Assembly (NCBI GenBank): GCA_025362395.1
Contig: JANYGK010000053.1
Span: 62,001-126,000 of the forward strand
DNA length: 64,000 bases
Source: Bacteroidota bacterium
GTDB taxonomy: Bacteria > Bacteroidota > Bacteroidia > B-17B0 > Aurantibacillaceae
Direction: 5' to 3'
Shown here: piece after piece, positions 18,514 to 27,263 of the stretch
How the letters are laid out: the number at the start of each line of letters is the position of its first letter
How positions within the stretch are numbered: position 1 is the first letter of the stretch
Notes under the pieces: generated by a model
Databases searched by the model: none
Told to the model about the DNA's origin: nothing
What the model saw: the letters and a program-made list of their open reading frames with translations, nothing else
Made by a program: the position numbers and the translations under genes

Positions 18514-20607
18514 ATGGCTATTACAACGTTAGATCCTGAATCAGTGAAGACAAAAATATCGATCGATACTCTTAAAAAAGCTTATACTTTAATGTGCACT
18601 GCCAAAAGCATGGCAGAATTATATGAAGCTAATAAAGAGATCACGGCAAAATATGTACACGCTACATCCCGCGGACACGAAGCCATTCAGCTTGCCCTGG
18701 GTTTACAGTTGTTGCCACAGGATTTTGTGAGCCCGTATTATCGTGACGACAGTATGCTGTTAGCCATTGGTATGACTCCGTTTGAGTTGATGTTGCAACT
18801 ATTGGCAAAACGGAATGACCCTTTTTCCGGGGGAAGAACGTATTATTCTCACCCGAGTTTACGTCGGGACGATATGCCTAAAATCCCTCATCAGAGCAGT
18901 GCTACAGGCATGCAGGCAATTCCTACAACCGGCATTGCCATGGGCTTACAATATTTAGAGTTAAATAATTTACAAAAAGATTTTGGCGGGCAAAACCCGG
19001 TTTCAGTTTGTTCGTTAGGGGATGCGAGCTGTACAGAGGGTGAAGTAGCAGAAGCTTTCCAGATGGCCGTATTGAAAAAATTGCCGATCCTTTACTTAGT
19101 GCAGGATAATGAATGGGATATTTCGGCGCATGCCGGTGAAATCCGTTCACAGGATATTACAGAATATGCCAAAGGATTTAAAGGACTGGAAACACGGACT
19201 ATTGACGGAACAGACTTTATTTTATCTTACAATACAGTAAATGAGTGTCTTGATACTATCCGTAAAGAACGCCGGCCAATGTTGATACACGCAAAGGTTC
19301 CTTTGTTAAACCATCATACATCAGGTGTGCGTAAAGAATGGTACAGACACGATTTGGAAGAGGCAGCCAAAAAAGATCCGTTACCCCGTTTAAGAAATCA
19401 ACTAATTATTGCAGGTGTTGATGCTATTGAAATAAAAAGAATAGAAGACGAAGCCGTTATATTTGTTGAAGCTGAATACCAAAAAGCTTTATTGGAAGAA
19501 GATCCCCGCCCCGAAGATTTATTTTTACATGACTTTGCACCTACTCCTATCACGGAAGAAAAAGGTAACAGGGAACCGAGCGGAAAGGAGCGAACCGTTA
19601 TGGTGGACAGCGCTTTATTTGCCATTCGTGAATTAATGGAAAAACACCCTGAATGTTTATTATACGGACAGGATGTTGGGAAACGTTTAGGCGGAGTGTT
19701 CAGAGAAGCAGCTACTTTAGCGCAAAAATTTGGCGATGAGCGTGTGTTTAATACGCCCATACAGGAAGCATTTATAATTGGCAGTACTGTTGGGATGAGT
19801 GCGGTTGGCTTAAAACCAATTGTTGAAGTTCAGTTTGCAGACTATATATGGCCGGGCTTAAATCAATTGTTTACAGAAGTAAGCCGTTCCTGTTATTTAA
19901 GTAACGGTAAATGGCCTGTAAGCTGCATTATCCGCGTGCCTATCGGTGCATACGGCAGTGGCGGACCTTATCATTCAAGCTCTGTAGAAAGCGTATTGGC
20001 AAATATTAAAGGTATTAAAATAGCATACCCGAGCACGGGAGCTGATTTAAAAGGATTAATGAAAGCAGCTTATTACGATCCAAACCCCGTGGTAATGCTG
20101 GAACATAAGGGGTTGTACTGGAGTAAAATAAAAGGAACAGAAGATGCTAAAACGATTGAACCTGACGAAGACTATGTAATCCCTTTCGGTAAAGCAAGAA
20201 TTGTACAAGAAGCATCGGAAGAAAATATTAAAAAAGGCAAGTCTTTAACCGTTATAACTTACGGCATGGGAGTTTATTGGGCGAAGAGTGCGGCTAAAAA
20301 ATTTGAAGGACAAATAGAGATTATTGATCTGAGAACTATTTCACCGGTTGACGAACACGCTATTTTTGAAAGCACTAATAAGCACGGAAAATGCATGGTA
20401 TTAACGGAAGAGCCTGTTTTTAACGGGTTTGCGCAAAGTATTGCTTCCCGTATTTCGCAGGCATGCTTTAAAAAGCTGGATGCACCGGTAAGAGTGATCG
20501 GTTCTGAAAATTTACCGGCAATTCCTTTAAATTCAACTTTAGAAAAAACCATGTTGCCTAATGCAGATAAGGTGGAAGCAGCAATCCGGGAGTTATTGAA
20601 TTATTAA
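18514..20607 (+). CDS. Fused alpha-beta E1 of a 2-oxoacid dehydrogenase complex
   Basis: 697 residues joining E1-alpha (about 1-335) and E1-beta (about 360-697) in one chain, the common Bacteroidota form of the branched-chain 2-oxoacid or pyruvate dehydrogenase E1. It decarboxylates the 2-oxoacid on thiamine diphosphate and passes the acyl group to the E2 lipoyl arm. The ThDP/Mg motif is GDASCTEGEVAEAF with NEWDIS; the beta half has the catalytic Glu region FNTPIQEAFIIG, then VEVQFADYIWPG and GAYGSGGPYHSS. A proline/charge-rich linker (about 335-360) joins the halves. E2 and E3 are not in the window. Substrate choice (branched-chain or pyruvate) cannot be decided here. Confidence 0.93.
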   Translation: MAITTLDPESVKTKISIDTLKKAYTLMCTAKSMAELYEANKEITAKYVHATSRGHEAIQLALGLQLLPQDFVSPYYRDDSMLLAIGMTPFELMLQLLAKRNDPFSGGRTYYSHPSLRRDDMPKIPHQSSATGMQAIPTTGIAMGLQYLELNNLQKDFGGQNPVSVCSLGDASCTEGEVAEAFQMAVLKKLPILYLVQDNEWDISAHAGEIRSQDITEYAKGFKGLETRTIDGTDFILSYNTVNECLDTIRKERRPMLIHAKVPLLNHHTSGVRKEWYRHDLEEAAKKDPLPRLRNQLIIAGVDAIEIKRIEDEAVIFVEAEYQKALLEEDPRPEDLFLHDFAPTPITEEKGNREPSGKERTVMVDSALFAIRELMEKHPECLLYGQDVGKRLGGVFREAATLAQKFGDERVFNTPIQEAFIIGSTVGMSAVGLKPIVEVQFADYIWPGLNQLFTEVSRSCYLSNGKWPVSCIIRVPIGAYGSGGPYHSSSVESVLANIKGIKIAYPSTGADLKGLMKAAYYDPNPVVMLEHKGLYWSKIKGTEDAKTIEPDEDYVIPFGKARIVQEASEENIKKGKSLTVITYGMGVYWAKSAAKKFEGQIEIIDLRTISPVDEHAIFESTNKHGKCMVLTEEPVFNGFAQSIASRISQACFKKLDAPVRVIGSENLPAIPLNSTLEKTMLPNADKVEAAIRELLNY

Positions 20608-20610
20608 CTC

Positions 20611-20638
20611 AAAAAGAGCACTAAAATAACTCTTTTTT
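20611..20638. terminator. Bidirectional terminator between convergent genes
   Basis: Inverted repeat AAAAAGAG (20611-20618) and CTCTTTTT (20630-20637) with an 11-base loop, lying between the E1 stop and the convergent DUF2147 stop. A- and T-runs flank both sides, so it can serve either strand. Confidence 0.6.
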
Positions 20639-21051
20639 TATTTTACTTTGATCCAAAGGGTTGTTCTGCCAAGTAGCGACACACCTATAAAGCCTCTTAC
20701 ATTTAAGTTTCCTTTTTCGTCGCGGTTAATTTTGCAGCTGTAAGTTTTGCCGTTTTTAGGATCGTAAATGGTTCCGTTTTCCCAAGTTCCGTCATCAAAC
20801 GTAAACTCCTTTAAAATTTCTTTCCCGGCCAACTTTTCCGTTTGCCGTTTTTTATCAGGGTTGTTAGCGTCAAGCTTACCGGGCGTTACAGTCCAAACAA
20901 GCTTGCCGTAATACTTTGCCTCTCTTTTGGTAACTTCAACCATGCCTTCATTTTTATCGGTCATGTAAGTACCGATAATATCATCCGCTTTTGTTTGAGA
21001 AAAAGCAAAAGAAGAAATAAAAACGTATAGGATACATAAAGTGTGTTTCAT
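20638..21051 (-). CDS. DUF2147 secreted protein
   Basis: 137 residues with signal peptide MKHTLCILYVFISSFAFSQ and the DUF2147 pattern: DDIIGTYMTDKNEGMVEV near the start, YGKLVWT, KEFTFDDGTWENGTIYDPKNGKTYSC in the middle, and LNVRGFIGVSLLGRTTLWIK at the end. The family is a small calycin-like beta-barrel of unknown role, exported to the periplasm. Normal length. A single gene: its 3' end meets the terminator shared with the E1 gene. Confidence 0.88.
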   Translation of the reverse strand: MKHTLCILYVFISSFAFSQTKADDIIGTYMTDKNEGMVEVTKREAKYYGKLVWTVTPGKLDANNPDKKRQTEKLAGKEILKEFTFDDGTWENGTIYDPKNGKTYSCKINRDEKGNLNVRGFIGVSLLGRTTLWIKVK

Positions 21052-21116
21052 GGTTTTTTATTATAAAGTTAAAATTATTCTTCAAATAAACAAATGGTGA
21101 AACAATTTAAGTATAG

Positions 21117-22766
21117 CTAGTGTGTTACTACAATTAATTTAGTAACAGAATTAAGCTTATAATCACTGATCTTTAAATTATAAATTCCCTCAGTAATATT
21201 TTTTACATTTAATTCTATCAACGCGTTTTGTGAAGAAGCAGACGTAATTTCTTTCCCCATCATATCAAACAGCTTCACGTCAATTTTGATATTGGTGTGG
21301 TTTGAAATGTTAATGACTTCATTTGCGGGATTAGGATAAATTATGAATTGAACACCGTTTAATTCACTAATACCTACACACCCGTTCGAAGAAACCGTAT
21401 TTGTTTTTGCAGCGCTTGACCCGCCCGCATTTGAAGCAATTAACGTAATGTTTTTTGAACCGGAAGTTGTATATGTAACCACAGGGTTTTGCAGGGTTGA
21501 CGTGGAAGGATTACCGCCCGGTAAATTCCACAACCATGAGTTAGGGGAATTTGTTGAAAGGTCTGTTAGGGTAAACGTTTGAATACAATTTGCGTCAGTG
21601 CCCGAAGCAGTAAAATCAGCTGCCGGCTGGTATTGTGTTACCGCGTCGTTACGGGTATACCAAATAGGAGATGTATAGATTACGTTACCATCCGACTGCG
21701 TTATTTTAAGATAATAATAATACGTTGTAGCGTTTGCTAACGCATGCATATAGGTTAACGAGTTGGAGCTTGAATTAGAGGTTAATACTGTTGCAGCAAT
21801 GCCGCTTCCGGGTACACCATAATATAAACTCATAGCGGATACATTCTCTCCGTCAGGATCAGTAACGGTTACAGATAAGGTAGCAGTTCCCGAATGCGTT
21901 ATTACACTTCCCATCACTTGTCCGTTCAACGTAAAATTTACTTTGGCATTCCAATCATCCGATCCGTAAAAGTGCATGCTTTTCATGGCATCAAACAAAT
22001 CTATCTCCGTCAATGCAGGAGCCATAATCACTAACCTTCCCGCAGTTTGTCTGCCAAACACGGAGTTATGCGTATCATGGTCTAAACCAATGCCAACATG
22101 GTAGCCTCTTTTAAGCGCATCCGTATAACGTGTCATGTAATTACTTGTTGCAGGATCAGAATACGTTGTATTTGTTGAAAAAGCCGGCCCGCTTTTATAA
22201 GGAATGCCTACAATAGCGCTATCAAAAGATGCGTTATAGGGTTTGTAAAAAAGGCTGTCGTAGTCTGTATTTGCGGGATGTGCAAGGCATGCAAAGGCGC
22301 TTGGTTTTTTATTGATCGTTTTCCATAAGGTCGTATAATTATATTCTGAATTAAATACATCGTAATCATTATTATCCCAGCCCAGTAATAAAGAATCATA
22401 ACCATAAACAATTACGTGGCCCCCGTTCGAAATTACACCGTATTCCATTCCATATAATGCAATAAAAGTTCCCGGTACAGTAGCGGCCTTCGCATCCCTT
22501 GCGCCTTGGTGATAATGAGTGGGAGAAGTTAAACCCGCGTTTAAATGGTTATGCTCTGAAATGCCATAAAAATCAATGTGTTGAGAATTCTTAGCGTAAT
22601 TAAAGTTCTGTATGGGTTTCGTTAAAAGAGATGTTGCGCTGTCTTTATTTCCATCGGAATAAGAAGAATGCGAGTGCAGGTTACCGAAATAGTAATTAAG
22701 GGTTTGCGCATTTACAAGGTTAATAATTAACAGAAATAGGCCGGCGATGAATGCTTGTTTTTTCAT
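21117..22766 (-). CDS. Secreted PHP-domain metallohydrolase with PKD and T9SS tail
   Basis: 549 residues. Signal peptide MKKQAFIAGLFLLIINLVNAQ. The PHP-type metal site (CehA/McbA-like) is seen as NLHSHSSYSDGN, GISEHNH, CLAHPANTDYD and GLDHDTHN. A beta-rich domain follows (about 290-385), then a PKD-like domain (TDLSTNSPNSWLWNLPGG) and a type A T9SS sorting domain (FIIYPNPANEVINISNHT ... TEGIYNLKISD). The PHP fold hydrolyses phosphoesters, so this is probably a secreted phosphoesterase or nuclease-like enzyme; substrate unknown. All the metal ligands expected of the first motif are present. A small truncated gene lies just upstream on the same strand. Confidence 0.88.
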   Translation of the reverse strand: MKKQAFIAGLFLLIINLVNAQTLNYYFGNLHSHSSYSDGNKDSATSLLTKPIQNFNYAKNSQHIDFYGISEHNHLNAGLTSPTHYHQGARDAKAATVPGTFIALYGMEYGVISNGGHVIVYGYDSLLLGWDNNDYDVFNSEYNYTTLWKTINKKPSAFACLAHPANTDYDSLFYKPYNASFDSAIVGIPYKSGPAFSTNTTYSDPATSNYMTRYTDALKRGYHVGIGLDHDTHNSVFGRQTAGRLVIMAPALTEIDLFDAMKSMHFYGSDDWNAKVNFTLNGQVMGSVITHSGTATLSVTVTDPDGENVSAMSLYYGVPGSGIAATVLTSNSSSNSLTYMHALANATTYYYYLKITQSDGNVIYTSPIWYTRNDAVTQYQPAADFTASGTDANCIQTFTLTDLSTNSPNSWLWNLPGGNPSTSTLQNPVVTYTTSGSKNITLIASNAGGSSAAKTNTVSSNGCVGISELNGVQFIIYPNPANEVINISNHTNIKIDVKLFDMMGKEITSASSQNALIELNVKNITEGIYNLKISDYKLNSVTKLIVVTH

Positions 22767-22798
22767 TTTAAATTAGGTTCGTTTAGGCATAGTATAAA

Positions 22799-22969
22799 TT
22801 ACTTTTTAATTTTACTTTGTATAAATAAGTCTGCATTCTGATAATTTATGGTGCCGGTATAATTCCCGTTCACAAATTCTTTATTTGCTTTTTCAAACAG
22901 GCTGCTTGAGCTTTGTGCAAATAATACGTTAAAACGAAATACTAAAATTATGAAGAATAGCTTGTACAT
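22799..22969 (-). CDS. Small secreted protein, probably a truncated TPR (BatE-like) protein
   Basis: A 56-residue frame from ATG at 22969 to TAA at 22799. It starts with a signal peptide (MYKLFFIILVFRFNVLFAQ) and continues SSSLFEKANKEFVNGNYTGT, which matches the first helices of a tetratricopeptide repeat as found at the start of BatE-type proteins. It then ends after INYQNADLFIQSKIKK, with no further TPR units. This is either a gene shortened by an early stop or deletion, or a genuine small secreted peptide. It lies 32 bases upstream of the PHP hydrolase on the same strand. Confidence 0.5.
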   Translation of the reverse strand: MYKLFFIILVFRFNVLFAQSSSSLFEKANKEFVNGNYTGTINYQNADLFIQSKIKK

Positions 22970-23063
22970 TAATCTTACAAAAATAATGGATATTTAGATG
23001 CCAATTCCGGATTTTGTATGTAATTGTGTTTTATAATTTACTTATTTTTAGAAAAATTTTTAT

Positions 23064-24941
23064 ATGCTGCGCTATTTAACGTTTTACTTCGTTTTTATTC
23101 AACTTTCATTCTTTTCGCAAACCATTAATGAGCAATGGGTAAAGGAACATTATACTAAAAAAGAGTACGCGATTACGATGCGTGACGGTGTTAAACTATT
23201 TACGGCAGTTTATGCACCCAAGGATACAAAAGAAAAGCATCCTTTCTTAATGGTACGTACACCATACTCATGCGCGCCTTACGGAGAAGATAAAATACAG
23301 GGACGCTTGTATGATTTCCATTGGAAAGAATACTTAAAGGAAGGGTATATTTTTGTTTTTCAGGATGTGCGCGGCCGTTGGATGAGCGAGGGAACGTTTA
23401 TGGATGTAAGGCCATTTAACCCGAACAAAAAAAAGAAAATAGATATTGATGAAGCAAGCGATACTTATGACGCGGTTGATTGGTTAGTAAAAAACATCCC
23501 GGGCAATAACGGTAATGTAGGTGTATTCGGCACGTCTTACCCCGGTTTTTATTCAACTATGGCCGCATTGAGCGGACACCCTGCCATTAAAGCGGTTAGC
23601 CCGCAGGCGCCTGTAACTGAATGGTTCCTGGGGGATGACTTTCATCATAACGGCGCTTTTATGTTAGGCGATGCCTTTAATTTTTATTCAGGCTTTGGTC
23701 AGCCGCGCCCTAAGCCCACCACTATTGGCCCGAAAGAATTTAACTATTATACAACGGATGCTTACAAATTTTATTTGGAAACAGGGGCTGTAAAGAATTT
23801 TACAAAATTAATGGGAGACAGTATTTTATTTTGGAAAGACTTAATGAACCACCCTAATTATGATGCCTGGTGGAAAGAACGGGATGCGCGCACCGGTTGC
23901 GTAAACGTAAAGCCCGCTATACTAACGGTTGGCGGTTTGTTTGATGCGGAAGATTGTTACGGCGCCTGGCATTTATATGAAGCTATTGAAAAACAAAGTC
24001 CCGCCACCAATAATAAAATAGTAATGGGGCCTTGGTTTCATGGCGGTTGGTCAAAAAGCGATGGCAGCTATTTAGGAAATGTCCGTTTTGGAAGCAAAAC
24101 AGCTAAGTATTTTCAGGATAATATTGAAATTCCTTTTTTTAATTATTACTTAAAAGGGAAAGGAAGTATTGATAAATTAGCGGAAGCATCTATTTTCTTT
24201 ACAGGAGAAAATACTTGGAGAAGCTTATCTATTTGGCCTCCGAAAGAAGTTATTTCCACGCCCGTTTATTTTAATGATCATGCAACACTGTCATTTACTA
24301 AAACGAACTCAACAAACGCGTTTACAGAATATATAAGCGACCCTTCAAAACCGGTTCCTTACACAGAAGATGTATTAGATCACAGAACGAGAGAATATAT
24401 GACCGATGATCAGCGTTTCGCGAGCAGGAGAACGGATGTAATTACGTTTAAAACAACAGCGCTGGAAAATGATATAACCCTGGCAGGTGCTATTACAGCA
24501 GATCTTAAGGTTGCCCTCTCTACAACTGATGCTGATTTTGTTGTAAAAATTATTGATGTGTTTCCGGATGATTATAAGTATGATACCTTAGCTTTTGGAA
24601 AGGGCAACGGTAAAGAGTATTTAATGAACGGGTATGAAATGTTGGTACGCGGAGAAATAATGCGCGGACGATTCAGAAATAGTTTTGAAAAACCCGAAGC
24701 ATTTGAGCCGAACAAAATAACAAACGTTAAGTTTGAATTACCCGATGTGGCGCATACCTTTAAAAAAGGACATCGTTTAATGATACAGGTTCAAAGCTCC
24801 TGGTTTCCTTTAGCAGACAGGAATCCGCAACAGTTTATTGATATTTACCGATGCGACGATAAAGATTTTATAAAGTCAGATATTAAATTATATCATGATG
24901 AGCAGCATGCATCAAGCGTGGTGTTGCCGGTTTTGAAATAA
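23064..24941 (+). CDS. CocE/NonD-family (X-Pro dipeptidyl-peptidase S15-like) hydrolase
   Basis: 625 residues with signal peptide MLRYLTFYFVFIQLSFFSQ. Alpha/beta-hydrolase domain: MRDGVKLFTAVYAPKD at the start, nucleophile in VGVFGTSYPGFYS, acid in VGGLFDAEDCYG and His in GPWFHGGWS. The C-terminal jelly-roll domain (about 400-610) contains DVFPDDYKY and RLMIQVQSSWFPLADRNPQ. This matches the CocE/glutaryl-7-ACA acylase family, whose members cleave ester or amide bonds or act as X-Pro peptidases. Periplasmic by its signal peptide; no sorting tail. The natural substrate is unknown. Confidence 0.92.
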   Translation: MLRYLTFYFVFIQLSFFSQTINEQWVKEHYTKKEYAITMRDGVKLFTAVYAPKDTKEKHPFLMVRTPYSCAPYGEDKIQGRLYDFHWKEYLKEGYIFVFQDVRGRWMSEGTFMDVRPFNPNKKKKIDIDEASDTYDAVDWLVKNIPGNNGNVGVFGTSYPGFYSTMAALSGHPAIKAVSPQAPVTEWFLGDDFHHNGAFMLGDAFNFYSGFGQPRPKPTTIGPKEFNYYTTDAYKFYLETGAVKNFTKLMGDSILFWKDLMNHPNYDAWWKERDARTGCVNVKPAILTVGGLFDAEDCYGAWHLYEAIEKQSPATNNKIVMGPWFHGGWSKSDGSYLGNVRFGSKTAKYFQDNIEIPFFNYYLKGKGSIDKLAEASIFFTGENTWRSLSIWPPKEVISTPVYFNDHATLSFTKTNSTNAFTEYISDPSKPVPYTEDVLDHRTREYMTDDQRFASRRTDVITFKTTALENDITLAGAITADLKVALSTTDADFVVKIIDVFPDDYKYDTLAFGKGNGKEYLMNGYEMLVRGEIMRGRFRNSFEKPEAFEPNKITNVKFELPDVAHTFKKGHRLMIQVQSSWFPLADRNPQQFIDIYRCDDKDFIKSDIKLYHDEQHASSVVLPVLK

Positions 24942-24988
24942 GAACTTAATTGTTTTACAATAAAGTACAAGGCTCTAATTAAAGTTTG

Positions 24989-25052
24989 GTCATGCTGAAG
25001 TTGTTCAGCATCCCTAAAATAGGCGAAGCCCTGAATCAAGTTAAGGGTGACG
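24989..25052. repeat. REP-like imperfect palindrome between convergent genes
   Basis: Left arm GTCATGCTGAAGTTGTTCAG, right arm CTGAATCAAGTTAAGGGTGA, forming a long imperfect hairpin with a spacer of about 20 bases. From memory this GTCATGCTGAA...CTGAA...AGGGTGACG pattern is a widespread intergenic palindrome in Bacteroidota. It lies between the stops of two convergent genes, where it could also end transcription. Confidence 0.55.
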
Positions 25053-25071
25053 TTTTTATAAAGTGGAGATA

Positions 25072-26349
25072 CTATAAACTCTGAAACGCTGCTTCAAAAG
25101 CTTTAATTGTTTTATCAATATCTTCCCGTGTATGCGCTTCGCTCATAAAGCCAACCTCATAGCCCGAAGGGCCTGAGTAAATGCCGTTTTCCAACAATGA
25201 GTGGTATACTATTTTAAAATGTTTCATACTGTCAGCGTCAATATCTTCCGCGCAGGTAATCGTTTTTTTATCGGTAAATGCTAACCAAAAAATAGAACCA
25301 ATGCTGAATATTTTAAAATTATGTTTTGTGTTTTTTGATAAGCCCGCAATTAAAGTCTGTGTTTTAGTTTCCAGATCTTTATAAAAATTTGGTTTCAGGC
25401 ACTCCGTTAATTGCGCAATACCCGCCGTCATAGCTACAGGGTTCCCGCTTAAAGTTCCGGCTTGGTATACATTGCCTTCAGGCGATATGCTCGACATAAT
25501 TTCTTTGCTTGCGCCATAAGCCCCAACAGGAAAACCGCCGCCAATGATTTTTCCGTACATAATAATATCAGGTTTAACATCATAATAACCGGCCGCTCCG
25601 CAAAAGCCTACTCTGAATCCGCTGATCACTTCATCAAATAATAACAAGGTTTTGTTTACTGTGCAGATCTCTCTTAAAAATTGTAAGTATTCTTTTGTCT
25701 GTAATAGTAGCCCATTATTAGCAGGGATTGGCTCAATGATTACACAGGCAATTTCATCTTTAAATTGGGCAAAGGCTTGCGCTACGGCTTCTTTATTGTT
25801 TAGTGATACAACAATAGTTTCTTTCACAAAACTTTCAGGAACGCCTGCTGAAGAAGTGTTTCCGAAGGTTACCAATCCGGAACCGGCTTTTACCAATAAC
25901 GAATCAGAATGCCCGTGGTAGCAACCTTCAAATTTTAATATTTTATCTCTGCCCGTAAAGCCTCTCGCTAAGCGTATCGCGCTCATCACAGCTTCTGTTC
26001 CGCTGCTAACAAAGCGTATTTTTTCAATGTAATGATTGTTTGACAGGATCAATTCTGCCAACTCATTTTCCAAACGTGTAGGAGCGCCGAAAGAAGTGCC
26101 GTTACGCATGGTTTTTTCTACAGCGTTCAATACAGTATCATTAGCATGCCCTAAAATCAATGGGCCCCAGCTTGCGCAGTAATCAATGTATTCGTTTCCG
26201 TCGGCATCCCAAATATGCGAGCCTTTCCCTTTTTCAATAAACACAGGTGTTCCGCCTACACTTTTAAAAGCGCGCACGGGAGAGTTGACGCCACCGGGAA
26301 AAAAAGCTTTTGCTTTTTCGAATAATTGTGCTGATACCTTATTTTTCAT
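25072..26349 (-). CDS. hemL: Glutamate-1-semialdehyde 2,1-aminomutase
   Basis: 425 residues. Converts glutamate-1-semialdehyde to 5-aminolevulinate, the C5 route into heme and other tetrapyrroles. Marks: FFPGGVNSPVRAFKSVGGTP at the N-terminus, PLILGHAN, the PLP-phosphate loop in VSSGTEAVMSAIRLARG, the cofactor-binding Asp in LLFDEVISGFRVG, and the Schiff-base Lys in IMYGKIIGGGFPVGA. Complete and of standard length. A perfect -7 box lies 16 bases before the ATG. Confidence 0.97.
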   Translation of the reverse strand: MKNKVSAQLFEKAKAFFPGGVNSPVRAFKSVGGTPVFIEKGKGSHIWDADGNEYIDYCASWGPLILGHANDTVLNAVEKTMRNGTSFGAPTRLENELAELILSNNHYIEKIRFVSSGTEAVMSAIRLARGFTGRDKILKFEGCYHGHSDSLLVKAGSGLVTFGNTSSAGVPESFVKETIVVSLNNKEAVAQAFAQFKDEIACVIIEPIPANNGLLLQTKEYLQFLREICTVNKTLLLFDEVISGFRVGFCGAAGYYDVKPDIIMYGKIIGGGFPVGAYGASKEIMSSISPEGNVYQAGTLSGNPVAMTAGIAQLTECLKPNFYKDLETKTQTLIAGLSKNTKHNFKIFSIGSIFWLAFTDKKTITCAEDIDADSMKHFKIVYHSLLENGIYSGPSGYEVGFMSEAHTREDIDKTIKAFEAAFQSL

Positions 26350-26365
26350 GATTAGAAATTTGTGG

Positions 26366-26373
26366 CAAAGATA
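26366..26373 (-). promoter_or_regulatory. Candidate -7 box for hemL
   Basis: On the minus strand TATCTTTG, a perfect TAnnTTTG, 16 bases before the hemL ATG. No clear TTTG at the -33 distance. Confidence 0.45.
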
Positions 26374-26411
26374 GCCGTTTGTCGTTTATATTTTTAATCT
26401 TATTCCCATAA

Positions 26412-26438
26412 AAAAAGCTATCCGTTAGAATAGCTTTT
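26412..26438 (-). terminator. Rho-independent terminator of the Bax-inhibitor-like gene
   Basis: A perfect 9-bp stem, AAAAGCTAT (26413-26421) and ATAGCTTTT (26430-26438), with an 8-base loop. On the minus strand the stem is followed by a run of seven Ts. It lies 22 bases beyond the stop of the minus-strand gene at 26460. Confidence 0.75.
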
Positions 26439-26459
26439 AAAGAGAGGAATTATTTATTT

Positions 26460-27194
26460 TTAGTTTCTTTTTCCGAAAATTCTTAATAAGGACATAAATA
26501 AATTAATGAAATCAAGGTATAATGTCAATGCTCCCATAACGCCTAATTTCTTAAAATCACTTGTACCGGTGTTTTGCAATGATAACGCTTTAATTTTTTG
26601 TACATCATAAGCCGTTAAACCCGTAAAAATAACAACGCTGATAATACTGATAATGTAGCCCATAGCCTCACTTCTCATAAACATATTAATGAGAGATGCA
26701 ATGATAATTCCGATTAGTCCAATAATTAACAGCGAGCCCATTTTTGTAAGATCAGCTTTGGTGGTATATCCTGCAACAGCCATAACGCCAAATAATGCGC
26801 AGGTACTTGCAAATACAGTCCCGATAGAATCCAGCCTGTAAATATAAAATATGGAGCTGAAACTGATTCCGAACAACGCGGAAAAAGTAAAAAATATTGC
26901 CATCAATGAAACGAATGATAATTTGTTATAAGCAAAGTTCATCAGTAATACCAGGCCTAGTGGAGCAAGCATGGCCACCCACCCGATAACAGAGGTATGC
27001 ATTCTTCCCATTGCATCTTCAGAATAAAGCATTTGACCTAAAGAAGGGTTATAAGCAAATAAAAGTGAGAATAATGTTGTAATACCAAGTGCAACAAACA
27101 TCCAGGTAAATACAGAAGCAAATAAAGAGCGCGTATTATCAATAGTTGCGCCTTGTATGTTATTTAGATTAGTATTTTTAAAGTTGGTTTCCAT
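26460..27194 (-). CDS. Bax inhibitor-1/YccA-family membrane protein
   Basis: 244 residues with about seven membrane segments (for example LLFAYNPSLG..., VIGWVAMLAPLGLVLLM, VSLMAIFFTFSALFGISF, LLIIGLIGIIIASLINMFM, IISIISVVIFTGLTAYDVQ). The C-terminal signature TGLTAYDVQKIKAL is typical of the family. Related proteins are inner-membrane pH-sensitive calcium-leak channels or regulators of FtsH. The first 25 residues are soluble (KNTNLNNIQGATIDNTRS). Monocistronic: a strong terminator follows, and an AT-rich hairpin separates it from the upstream receptor gene. Confidence 0.92.
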   Translation of the reverse strand: METNFKNTNLNNIQGATIDNTRSLFASVFTWMFVALGITTLFSLLFAYNPSLGQMLYSEDAMGRMHTSVIGWVAMLAPLGLVLLMNFAYNKLSFVSLMAIFFTFSALFGISFSSIFYIYRLDSIGTVFASTCALFGVMAVAGYTTKADLTKMGSLLIIGLIGIIIASLINMFMRSEAMGYIISIISVVIFTGLTAYDVQKIKALSLQNTGTSDFKKLGVMGALTLYLDFINLFMSLLRIFGKRN

Positions 27195-27232
27195 TTTGTT
27201 TTTTTGAGTGTAAAGATACTATTATTTTGAAG

Positions 27233-27253
27233 GCATTTTTAGATAAAAAATGC
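27233..27253 (-). terminator. AT-rich hairpin after the TonB receptor gene
   Basis: GCATTTTT (27233-27240) and AAAAATGC (27246-27253) with a 5-base loop, 11 bases beyond the stop of the minus-strand receptor gene. The stem itself supplies the T-run; it is a weak terminator at best. Confidence 0.35.
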
Positions 27254-27263
27254 TAAACGCTTG

